DNA of 9,065 nt from NCBI GenBank assembly GCA_963169595.1, contig CAUJFM010000213.1, positions 1-9,065 of the forward strand, given 5' to 3'. Source of the stretch: Bacteroidota bacterium. Lineage in GTDB: Bacteria; Bacteroidota; Bacteroidia; Flavobacteriales_F; PHOS-HE28. Made by a program: the position numbers and the translations under genes. A model generated the notes under the pieces. The model saw only the letters and a program-made list of their open reading frames with translations. It did not search any database and had not been told where the DNA came from. Positions 1 to 5,769 of the stretch are shown piece after piece; position 1 is the first letter of the stretch; each line of letters starts with the position of its first letter.

Positions 1-188
1 CGCGGCTCACCGGGCCGGATATCGGGGCTTTCCTGCACCACTACCTGGACGAGCCGGGTGCGCTGCCGCTGGCTGAATGGGCCCAGCGCACCGGCTTGCT
101 CTTCGATGTAGGCACCGGTCAACTAAGTCCGGACCCCAAGGCCACCAACCGGCAAAAGCAACTGAGGAAGTGGTGGCTGGGCCGGTAA
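1..188 (+). CDS. C-terminal fragment of an unidentified protein (possibly peptidase-like)
   Basis: An open frame runs in from the left edge (first complete codon at 3) and ends at TAA 186-188, giving the last 61 residues of a protein. The visible part contains a stretch reading TGPDIGAFLHHYLDE, followed by a short segment ending in a basic, Trp-rich tail (RKWWLGR). The pattern 'TG.D...F...Y' followed by 'LP..E' and 'GL' vaguely recalls the end of the catalytic domain of M61-type aminopeptidases, but the metal site lies outside the window and no PDZ domain follows, so this is a guess. Codon use and GC content match the neighbouring genes. The tRNA-Leu gene begins 52 bp downstream on the same strand. 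I see no terminator hairpin in that gap. Confidence 0.55.
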   Translation, partial: RLTGPDIGAFLHHYLDEPGALPLAEWAQRTGLLFDVGTGQLSPDPKATNRQKQLRKWWLGR

Positions 189-218
189 TGGAGGCAACCT
201 GCGGCACCTGCCTTCCGC

Positions 219-233
219 TATCTTCGCAGCCCC
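219..233 (+). promoter_or_regulatory. Putative -7 promoter box upstream of tRNA-Leu
   Basis: TATCTTCG at 219-226 followed by CAGCCCC lies 14 nt before the tRNA-Leu 5' end. It matches the Bacteroidota -7 consensus TAnnTTTG with one T-to-C change and resembles other upstream boxes in this window. I find no convincing -33 TTG at the expected spacing, so this rests on the -7 box and position alone. Confidence 0.4.
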
Positions 234-240
234 AACACCT

Positions 241-322
241 GCCCAGGTGGCGGAATCGGTAGACGCGTCGGTCTCAAACACCGATGATGCGAGTCGTGTG
301 GGTTCGAGTCCCACCCTGGGCA
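241..322 (+). tRNA. tRNA-Leu (anticodon CAA)
   Basis: A complete class II tRNA cloverleaf folds here. The acceptor stem GCCCAGG (241-247) pairs with CCTGGGC (315-321), with discriminator A322. The D stem is GCG/CGC (250-252 and 264-266). The anticodon stem TCGGT/ACCGA (268-272 and 280-284) closes the loop CTCAAAC, placing anticodon CAA at 275-277, which reads leucine codon UUG. A 13-nt variable arm (285-297) can form its own short stem, as expected for tRNA-Leu. The T arm is GTGGG-TTCGAGT-CCCAC (298-314). The next bases are CCC rather than CCA, so the 3' CCA must be added after transcription. Confidence 0.97.
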
Positions 323-330
323 CCCAGATG

Positions 331-359
331 ACCGGCGGCCGCCTCGTGCGGCCGTCGGT
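331..359 (+). terminator. Strong hairpin after tRNA-Leu, possible terminator
   Basis: ACCGGCGGCCGC (331-342) pairs with GCGGCCGTCGGT (348-359): 12 bp including one G-U wobble, with a 5-nt loop. It starts 8 nt after the tRNA and is followed by GTCCTTACC, which is not a real U-tract. It may end or process the tRNA transcript. It also sits 13 nt before the dCMP deaminase ATG, so it could affect that gene's leader instead. Confidence 0.5.
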
Positions 360-372
360 GTCCTTACCGCCG

Positions 373-828
373 ATGTCGATCACCAGGGACACCATCGTCC
401 ACGCGGACCCCGCCAAGCAGGACCGCTACGACCGGGCCTACATGAAGATGGCCCTGGAATGGGCCAAGCTGAGCCATTGCACCCGCAAGAAGGTGGGTGC
501 CCTCATCGTTAAGGAGGGAATGATCATCAGCGACGGGTACAACGGCACGCCCACCGGCTTCCCCAACGATTGCGAGGACGCCAGCGGGCTCACGCTCTGG
601 TACGTGCTGCATGCCGAGGCCAACGCCATCATGAAGGTGGCCCGCAGCACGAACAATGCGGGCGGGGCCACGTTGTACCTCACGCACTCCCCCTGCAAGG
701 AATGCAGCAAGCTCATCCTGCAGGCCGGCATCAAGCGGCTGGTGTTCCTCGATCCCTACAAGGACCCCTCAGGCCTGGACCTGCTGCGCAACGGCGGGGT
801 GTTGGTACACCAATTGGAGAAGCTCTGA
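373..828 (+). CDS. dCMP deaminase (deoxycytidylate deaminase family)
   Basis: This 151-residue zinc enzyme is predicted to convert dCMP to dUMP in the cytoplasm, supplying the substrate for thymidylate synthase. The zinc-binding and catalytic motifs of the cytidine/deoxycytidylate deaminase superfamily are clear: HAE at residues 80-82 (His ligand and proton-shuttling Glu) and PCKEC at 107-111 (two Cys ligands). The N-terminal half contains the family stretches KKVGALIVK (39-47) and ISDGYNGTPTGFPN (52-65). The frame is open upstream to an ATG at 247, but that start lies inside the tRNA-Leu gene. ATG 373 gives the usual family N-terminus, a short lead before RYDRAYMKMALEWA. There is no obvious Shine-Dalgarno sequence, which is normal for Bacteroidota. 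The protease gene begins 4 nt after the stop, so the two are probably co-transcribed. The closest named relatives are ComEB-type dCMP deaminases. Confidence 0.95.
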   Translation: MSITRDTIVHADPAKQDRYDRAYMKMALEWAKLSHCTRKKVGALIVKEGMIISDGYNGTPTGFPNDCEDASGLTLWYVLHAEANAIMKVARSTNNAGGATLYLTHSPCKECSKLILQAGIKRLVFLDPYKDPSGLDLLRNGGVLVHQLEKL

Positions 829-832
829 TCCC

Positions 833-2446
833 ATGTCCGGCCAACCACGTCCCCTCTCCCCCTTCTATCCGTTGGTCGTGGCCCTCGCCTTGGTGGCCGG
901 CCTCTTCATCGGGCGCGACATGGGCGGTGAGCAAAGCCCCCTGGTCATGTTCGGTGTGCGGCAGCCCTCGGCCGCCGACAAGATCGGCCAGGTGCTGGAC
1001 CTGATCGACCGGCAGTACGTGGACAGCGTGGAGAAGAACGTGCTCGTGGACGAGGTGCTGCAGGACATCCTCCAGCGGCTGGACCCGCACAGCTATTACA
1101 TCACGGCCGAGGAGCTGCGTGCCGCCCAGGAGCCCTTGGAGGGCAGCTTCGATGGCATCGGCGTGGAATTCGCCATCCAACGCGATACGGTGGTGGTGAT
1201 CACCACGGTGGAAGGCGGCCCCAGCGCAGCGCTCGGGATCCGCGCTGGCGACCGGTTGCTGAGCGCGGACGGCAAGGCCATGGCCGGCGTGGGCATCACC
1301 AACGACGACGTGATGCGTACCCTGCGCGGCCCCAAGGGAAGCCAGGTGGTGGTGAGCATCCAGCGGGGCAAGAAGGCCCCCTTCGATGTCACCATCAAGC
1401 GCGGCAAGGTGCCCATCAACAGCGTGGCCGTCTCCCTGCTGGGCGATGACGGCACCGGCTACATCAAGCTGGTGCGCTTCGCCAAGAACACCCACGAGGA
1501 GTTCCTCGCCGCCGCTGATGAACTGCGCGCCAAGGGCATGAAGCGCCTGGTGCTCGACCTCCGTGGCAACGGCGGTGGCTACCTCACCTCGGCCATCGAC
1601 CTGGCCGATGAGTTCCTGCCCAACGGCCGCACCATCGTCTACACCCAGGGCCGCAACACCCCGCGGCAGGACATCACTGCCACCCGCAAGGGCCGGTACG
1701 AGGACATGCCCCTTGCCGTGCTGATCGATGAAGGCTCCGCCAGCGCCAGCGAGATCATCGCCGGTGCCATCCAGGACCACGACCGCGGCACCATCATCGG
1801 GCGGCGCTCCTTCGGGAAGGGCCTGGTGCAGGAACATGTGGACCTGCCGGACCATAGCGCGGTGCGCCTCACCACGGCCCGCTACTACACCCCCAGCGGG
1901 CGCTCCATCCAACGGCCCTACGGGCAGGGGATCGACTATGAGGAGGACATCGAGGCGCGCTACATCCATGGCGAACTGCTCTCGGCGGACAGCATCCGGA
2001 TGGATTCCAGCCAGGTGTTCACCACCACCGGTGGGCGCAAGGTGTATGGCGGCGGCGGCATCATGCCGGACATCTTCGTGCCCACGGACACCACCGAGAG
2101 CTCGCACTACCTCACCGAGCTGTTCTTCAGCGGCGTGCTTAACCAGTTCGCCTTCGATGTGGCCGACCGCGAACGCGAGAAGTTGAACGGCTATGGGTCT
2201 GCCGAAGCTTTTGCGGCGCGCTACCAGGTGACGGACGCCCTGCTGCGTCAGCTGGGCGAGCTTGCGCGCAAGGAAGGCATTGAGGAGCGTCCCGGCGACC
2301 TCGCGCGCTCACGCCGCCAGCTCACCACCCGCATCAAGGCCGGCATCGCGCGCAACGTATGGGGCAATGTCGGGTTCTACGGCATCATGCTGGGCACGGA
2401 CAGTGTTTACCTGAAGGCCGTGGAGCAGTTCGGGCCTGATGCCTAG
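833..2446 (+). CDS. S41 family C-terminal processing peptidase (CtpA/Prc-like), membrane anchored
   Basis: This 537-residue serine protease is predicted to trim or degrade envelope proteins from their C-termini. A hydrophobic segment at residues about 11-27, after a short N-terminus, acts as an uncleaved signal anchor and places the rest in the periplasm. A PDZ domain follows (about 105-195; GIGVEF and the ligand-groove region SAALGIRAGDRLLS). The S41 core contains LVLDLRGNGGGYL (239-251), the nucleophile motif GSASASEI (301-308) and GRRSFGKGLVQ (323-333). By spacing to E. coli Prc and plant CtpA (Ser and Lys 25 residues apart), the dyad should be Ser304 and Lys329. A further region of about 180 residues after the core is typical of Bacteroidota CtpA-like proteases. 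Start ATG 833 lies 4 nt after the dCMP deaminase stop; an upstream in-frame extension would run through that gene and is rejected. A terminator follows 15 nt after the stop. Confidence 0.95.
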   Translation: MSGQPRPLSPFYPLVVALALVAGLFIGRDMGGEQSPLVMFGVRQPSAADKIGQVLDLIDRQYVDSVEKNVLVDEVLQDILQRLDPHSYYITAEELRAAQEPLEGSFDGIGVEFAIQRDTVVVITTVEGGPSAALGIRAGDRLLSADGKAMAGVGITNDDVMRTLRGPKGSQVVVSIQRGKKAPFDVTIKRGKVPINSVAVSLLGDDGTGYIKLVRFAKNTHEEFLAAADELRAKGMKRLVLDLRGNGGGYLTSAIDLADEFLPNGRTIVYTQGRNTPRQDITATRKGRYEDMPLAVLIDEGSASASEIIAGAIQDHDRGTIIGRRSFGKGLVQEHVDLPDHSAVRLTTARYYTPSGRSIQRPYGQGIDYEEDIEARYIHGELLSADSIRMDSSQVFTTTGGRKVYGGGGIMPDIFVPTDTTESSHYLTELFFSGVLNQFAFDVADREREKLNGYGSAEAFAARYQVTDALLRQLGELARKEGIEERPGDLARSRRQLTTRIKAGIARNVWGNVGFYGIMLGTDSVYLKAVEQFGPDA

Positions 2447-2461
2447 CCCAGATCGAAGGGA

Positions 2462-2497
2462 AAAGACAAAGGGGGCCTTGCGGCCCCCTTTGTCTTT
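2462..2497. terminator. Bidirectional intrinsic terminator between convergent genes
   Basis: A perfect 16-bp inverted repeat (2462-2477 with 2482-2497, loop TTGC) has a GC-rich core, GGGGGCC/GGCCCCC, flanked by AAAGACAAA and TTTGTCTTT. The A/T-rich arms give a U-rich tail in either direction. It lies exactly 15 nt from the protease stop and 15 nt from the lipoprotein stop, so it can end both transcripts. Confidence 0.92.
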
Positions 2498-2512
2498 CTG
2501 ATCAGCTATCGC

Positions 2513-2743
2513 TTAGTGAGCGGGAGCAGCCTCGGTGGCAGCTTCCACAGCAGCAGCGGCGGTGTCAACAGCAGCTTCAACAGCGGTGCCAGCTTCGGTG
2601 GCAGCCTGCTCCACAGTGTTGGCAGCCTCGGTGGCGGCCTCCGTGGTGGTCTCGGCAGCGTTCTCCATGGTCTCTTCGGTGCTGCTGCTGCAGGCAACGA
2701 ACAGGGCCGCCATCGTGGCGAGCAGGGCGAACTTCTTGGTCAT
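2513..2743 (-). CDS. Small Ala/Glu/Thr-rich lipoprotein with 11-residue repeats
   Basis: This 76-residue protein has a typical lipoprotein signal peptide: MTKK, a hydrophobic stretch (residues 5-17), then Cys18 in FVACSSS, the likely lipidation site. The mature part is low in complexity (Ala, Glu, Thr, few others). From residue 34 it is built on an 11-residue period: TEAATEAANTV (34-44), EQAATEAGTAV (45-55), EAAVDTAAAAV (56-66) and a partial unit EAATEAAPAH (67-76). Val44, Val55 and Val66 and Glu45, Glu56 and Glu67 repeat in register. Such hendecads form extended amphipathic alpha helices or right-handed coiled coils. The function is unknown; a periplasmic or outer-membrane-tethered helical rod, or a stress protein, is possible. 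ATG 2743 was chosen because it begins the signal peptide; the longer open frame to 2875 crosses the gene's own promoter. A full -33/-7 promoter lies upstream, and sod is transcribed divergently. Confidence 0.85.
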   Translation of the reverse strand: MTKKFALLATMAALFVACSSSTEETMENAAETTTEAATEAANTVEQAATEAGTAVEAAVDTAAAAVEAATEAAPAH

Positions 2744-2774
2744 TTTGCGGGTTGTTGGTTGGTGAAAGTGGGTG

Positions 2775-2805
2775 CAAAGGTAAGCACGTTCAGCTAACTT
2801 CCAAA
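2775..2805 (-). promoter_or_regulatory. Bacteroidota-type promoter for the repeat lipoprotein
   Basis: Read on the minus strand, TTTG (2805-2802) is followed after 19 bp by TACCTTTG (2782-2775). This is an exact match to the TTTG/TAnnTTTG consensus with the usual spacing. The box ends 31 nt before the ATG at 2743. It continues as CACCC, as the sod box does. Confidence 0.75.
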
Positions 2806-2828
2806 TACCCAGCCCATTGGGTGACGAG

Positions 2829-2841
2829 TATCTTTGCACCC
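2829..2841 (+). promoter_or_regulatory. Putative -7 promoter box for superoxide dismutase
   Basis: TATCTTTG (2829-2836) fits TAnnTTTG exactly and ends 37 nt before the sod ATG. It continues as CACCC. I see no TTG at 17-23 bp upstream, so the -33 element is weak or an activator may be needed. Confidence 0.6.
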
Positions 2842-2873
2842 TCGACCTGTTCAACCCGTAAATCCACGGAACC

Positions 2874-3482
2874 ATGTCCTTCCAACTCCCCGCACTTCCC
2901 TATGCGCACAACGCGCTGGAACCCCATATCGACACGCGCACCATGGAGATCCACCATGGCAAGCACCACCAGGCCTACGTGACCAACCTGAACAAGGCGA
3001 TCGAGGGTACGCCGCTGGACGGCAAGTCCATCGAGGAGATCCTCTCCGGGCTGGACATGAACAACATGGCGGTCCGCAACAATGGCGGCGGCCACTACAA
3101 CCACACCCTGTTCTGGACCGTGATGGCCCCGAACGGCGGCGGAAAGCCCGAAGGTGAACTCGCGGCGGCCATTGATCGCGACTTCGGCTCCTTCGATGCC
3201 TTCAAGGAGAAGTTCAGCGCCGCCGGCGCCACCCGCTTCGGCAGTGGCTGGGCCTGGCTCTGCGTACACAAGGGTGGGAAGCTCGAGGTCTGCAGCACCC
3301 CCAACCAGGACAATCCGCTGATGCCGAACGTGGGCTGCGGCGGCACCCCCGTCCTGGGCATGGACGTATGGGAGCATGCCTACTACCTGCACTATCAGAA
3401 CCGCCGTCCGGACTACATCGCGGCCTTCTGGAACGTGGTGAACTGGCCGGAAGTGGCCCGTCGCTACGCAGCCGCCAAGTGA
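2874..3482 (+). CDS. Superoxide dismutase, Fe/Mn family (Mn-type signature)
   Basis: This 202-residue cytoplasmic enzyme dismutates superoxide to oxygen and hydrogen peroxide. It is full length and collinear with E. coli SodA: the N-terminal helical-hairpin domain (LPALPY, TMEIHHGKHHQAYV) and the C-terminal alpha/beta domain (GSGWAWL, DVWEHAYYLHYQNRRPDYI). The four metal ligands are visible as His27, His77 (in HYNH), Asp164 and His168. Gly-Gly before the HYNH motif and Gln145 in the NQD segment match the manganese-type pattern rather than the Gln-in-N-domain pattern of iron enzymes. Metal choice cannot be fixed from sequence, and cambialistic enzymes occur in Bacteroidota. There is no signal peptide. 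ATG 2874 is the standard family start. The gene has its own -7 box and a hairpin 19 nt after the stop, so it is probably monocistronic. Confidence 0.97.
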   Translation: MSFQLPALPYAHNALEPHIDTRTMEIHHGKHHQAYVTNLNKAIEGTPLDGKSIEEILSGLDMNNMAVRNNGGGHYNHTLFWTVMAPNGGGKPEGELAAAIDRDFGSFDAFKEKFSAAGATRFGSGWAWLCVHKGGKLEVCSTPNQDNPLMPNVGCGGTPVLGMDVWEHAYYLHYQNRRPDYIAAFWNVVNWPEVARRYAAAK

Positions 3483-3501
3483 TCCCGATAACGACTGGAG
3501 T

Positions 3502-3537
3502 GAACGGGCGTTCGGTCAGTGGACCGGGCGCCCGTTC
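3502..3537 (+). terminator. Long hairpin after sod, likely terminator
   Basis: GAACGGGCG (3502-3510) pairs with CGCCCGTTC (3529-3537). The inner CGGTC (3513-3517) pairs with GACCG (3522-3526), and TT (3511-3512) can form two U-G pairs with GG (3527-3528). This gives a continuous 16-bp RNA stem with a 4-nt loop, AGTG. It is followed by TACCTTTCC, only moderately U-rich. It probably ends the sod transcript, but its right edge is 13 nt from the next ATG. Confidence 0.65.
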
Positions 3538-3550
3538 TACCTTTCCGGCC

Positions 3551-3931
3551 ATGCTGGCGATCGGGCTGCGGTGTACACTGGTGCTGTGCCTGGTGTTGGG
3601 TGCATGCCCCAGGTCGCAGGCCGGGGGACCCTTCATTGGGCCATCGCACCCCACGTGGGCCGTTGCGGACACGGTGAAGGTCGGGCAGGAGAACACGCGC
3701 GTGGTCGGCAGTGCCCTGTCCGTGCTGTTGGGCCCCTTCGCGGCTCATCGCATCTACCTGGGTACCACGCCCAAGGTGGCCATCATCTATGGGATCACCT
3801 TCGGCGGTTTTGGCGTGCTGCCGCTGATCGACCTCGGCCACCTGTTGTTCACCAAGGACCTCACCCCCTATCGCAACAACGACCGGGTGTTCATGTGGAC
3901 GGCCCCGAAGGCCGCATCTACTCCACCGTGA
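3551..3931 (+). CDS. TM2 domain-containing membrane protein
   Basis: This 126-residue membrane protein carries a TM2 domain of unknown biochemical role. The N-terminus (residues 1-24) is a signal sequence with a short Arg-containing lead and hydrophobic core. It ends in LGAC, which fits a lipobox, so Cys19 may be lipidated; otherwise signal peptidase I could cut after the nearby SQA. After a polar linker come two hydrophobic helices, about 52-70 (GSALSVLLGPFAAHRIYLGT) and 76-99 (AIIYGITFGGFGVLPLIDL). The hallmark GPFxAHRxYLG and the PLIDLGHLLF motif are present, followed by a conserved-looking polar end (YRNNDRVFMW). ATG 3551 was chosen because it starts the signal peptide; a longer open frame overlaps sod. 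Its last 14 bp overlap the convergent glmS gene. How it is transcribed is unclear, because a hairpin lies just upstream. Confidence 0.85.
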   Translation: MLAIGLRCTLVLCLVLGACPRSQAGGPFIGPSHPTWAVADTVKVGQENTRVVGSALSVLLGPFAAHRIYLGTTPKVAIIYGITFGGFGVLPLIDLGHLLFTKDLTPYRNNDRVFMWTAPKAASTPP

Positions 3932-5762
3932 CGCTCTTGGCCAGGTTGCGTGGCTGGTCCACGTTGCGCCCCAGCATCACCGCGATGTGGTAGCTGATCA
4001 GCTGCAGGGGGATCACACTGAGCAGCGGCACCAACTGGTCGGGCGTCTCGGGGATCTCGATCACATGGTCGGCCAGGTCGCGCACCACGGTGTCGCCCTC
4101 GGTGACAATGGCGATGATCTTCCCCTTGCGGGCCTTCACCTCCTGGATGTTGCTCACCACCTTCTCGTAGCTGGCACCCTTGGTGGCCACCACGAACACG
4201 GGCATGGCCTCATCGATCAGGGCGATCGGGCCATGCTTCATCTCCGCGGCCGGATAGCCTTCCGCATGGATGTAGCTGATCTCCTTCAGCTTCAGCGCGC
4301 CCTCCAGGGCCACGGGGAAGCTGTAGCCACGGCCCAGGTACAGGGCGTTGGTGGCATCCTTGTAGATGTCGGCGATGTACTTGATCTGCGCCTCGGCACC
4401 GAGCACCTTCTGCACCTTGTCCGGGATCGCATCGAGCTCGTTAATGAGGCGGTGGAAGTTGCTCGCCGAGATGGTGCCCTTGCGGCGCCCGATCATCAGG
4501 GCCATGAGGGTGAGCACGGTGACCTGTGCGGTGAAGGCCTTGGTGCTGGCCACGCCGATCTCCGGCCCGGCGTGCGTGTATGAACCGGCATGGGTCACGC
4601 GCGCGATGCTGCTCCCCACCACGTTGCAGATGCCGATGATGGTGGCCCCGCGGCTTTTGGCCAGTTCAATGGCGGCCAGGGTGTCGGCGGTCTCCCCGCT
4701 CTGGCTGATGGCGATCACGATGTCCTCCTCGCCCACGATCGGGTTGCGGTAACGGAACTCACTGGCGTACTCCACCTCCACCGGGATGCGGGCCAGGTCC
4801 TCGAAGAGGTATTCGCCCACCAGGCCGGCGTGCCAGCTGGTGCCGCAACCCACGATGAGGATGCGCTTTGCGTTCTGGAACTTCTGCTCGTAGTCGCGGA
4901 TGCCGCCCAGCACCACTTCGCTGTTCACCAGGTCCATGCGGCCACGAAGGCTGTCGCGGATGCTGCGCGGCTGCTCGTGGATCTCCTTCAGCATGAAGTG
5001 GTCGTAGCCGCCTTTCTCCAAGGCCTCCAGGTGCATCTCCAGCTCCTGGATGAAAGGAGCCTTGTCCTGGTTCTTGATGTTGCGGATCTTCAGTCCCTTG
5101 GCGCGGTCGATGACGGCGATCTCGCCATCCTCCAGGTAGACCACGTTCTTGGTGTGCTCCACGATGGGCGTGGCATCGCTGGCCAGGAAATGTTCACCCT
5201 GTTCCCCGATGCCGATCACCAGGGGCGAGCTTTTGCGGGCGGCCACCATCACATCGGGCTCCTTGCGGTCGATCACCACGATGGCATAGGCGCCCACCAC
5301 ACTGTCCAAGGCCAGCCTCACGGCCTCGGCCAGGTCCACGCGCTCGGTGCGCTGGATGTCCTCGATCAGGTGCACCAGTACCTCCGTATCCGTATCGCTC
5401 TTGAAGGTGTGGCCGCGGTGCTTGAGCTCCTCCTTCAGGGGGGCGTAGTTCTCGATGATCCCGTTGTGGATCAGCGCGAGGTCGCCCGAGTTGCCCTGAT
5501 GCGGGTGGGCGTTGACATCATTGGGGGGGCCGTGCGTAGCCCAGCGGGTATGGCCGATGCCCACAGTGCCGGTCACCGGGCTGCCGGCCACATGCGCCTC
5601 GAGGTCGCTGACCTTGCCCTTGCACTTGAAGATGCGGAGCGTCTCCCCATCCAACAGGGCCACACCAGCGCTGTCATAGCCGCGGTACTCCAGGCGCCGC
5701 AGCCCGTTGATCAAGATCGGATAGGCCTGGCGATGGCCGAGGTACGCAACGATGCCACACAT
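3918..5762 (-). CDS. glmS: Glutamine-fructose-6-phosphate aminotransferase (isomerizing)
   Basis: GlmS makes glucosamine-6-phosphate from fructose-6-phosphate and glutamine, the first step towards UDP-GlcNAc for peptidoglycan and lipopolysaccharide. The 614 residues match the usual length. The protein begins MCGIVAYLGH; Cys2 becomes the N-terminal nucleophile after Met removal. The glutaminase domain (about 2-225) contains EYRGYDSAG (25-33), HTRWATHG (71-78) and HNGIIENY (99-106). The first SIS domain has CGTSWHAG (306-313) and SQSGETADT (353-361). The second has LGRGYSFPVALEGALKLKEISY (476-497) and EMKHGPIALI (507-516). The C-terminus NLAKSVTVE matches the conserved isomerase tail. By alignment with E. 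coli, Glu494, His510 and Lys609 are isomerase residues. ATG 5762 is fixed by the need for Cys2; the upstream open extension to 5831 is rejected. The gene starts 7 nt after the DUF4270 stop, so it is the last gene of that operon. Confidence 0.98.
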   Translation of the reverse strand: MCGIVAYLGHRQAYPILINGLRRLEYRGYDSAGVALLDGETLRIFKCKGKVSDLEAHVAGSPVTGTVGIGHTRWATHGPPNDVNAHPHQGNSGDLALIHNGIIENYAPLKEELKHRGHTFKSDTDTEVLVHLIEDIQRTERVDLAEAVRLALDSVVGAYAIVVIDRKEPDVMVAARKSSPLVIGIGEQGEHFLASDATPIVEHTKNVVYLEDGEIAVIDRAKGLKIRNIKNQDKAPFIQELEMHLEALEKGGYDHFMLKEIHEQPRSIRDSLRGRMDLVNSEVVLGGIRDYEQKFQNAKRILIVGCGTSWHAGLVGEYLFEDLARIPVEVEYASEFRYRNPIVGEEDIVIAISQSGETADTLAAIELAKSRGATIIGICNVVGSSIARVTHAGSYTHAGPEIGVASTKAFTAQVTVLTLMALMIGRRKGTISASNFHRLINELDAIPDKVQKVLGAEAQIKYIADIYKDATNALYLGRGYSFPVALEGALKLKEISYIHAEGYPAAEMKHGPIALIDEAMPVFVVATKGASYEKVVSNIQEVKARKGKIIAIVTEGDTVVRDLADHVIEIPETPDQLVPLLSVIPLQLISYHIAVMLGRNVDQPRNLAKSVTVE

Positions 5763-5769
5763 CGGATGA

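Noticed and set aside
247..372. Upstream extension of the dCMP deaminase frame to ATG 247
   Set aside because: It overlaps the complete tRNA-Leu gene and its hairpin, and the extra residues do not resemble the family; ATG 373 gives the normal N-terminus.
731..2107. 458-codon open frame on the minus strand
   Set aside because: It is antisense to the S41 protease, rich in His/Val/Ala/Gly as expected of a GC-rich shadow frame, and has no recognisable domain or signal.
2447..2512. CRISPR, transposon-end or attachment-site interpretation of the inverted repeat
   Set aside because: It is a single hairpin between convergent stops with terminator features, and no recombinase, spacer series or target duplication is present. 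The tRNA-Leu 3' end also has no repeated copy elsewhere in the window.
2516..2797. Plus-strand Gly/Ser-rich and Ala/Val-rich open frames opposite the lipoprotein
   Set aside because: They are mirror readings of the repetitive lipoprotein sequence; the minus strand has the signal peptide, lipobox and promoter.
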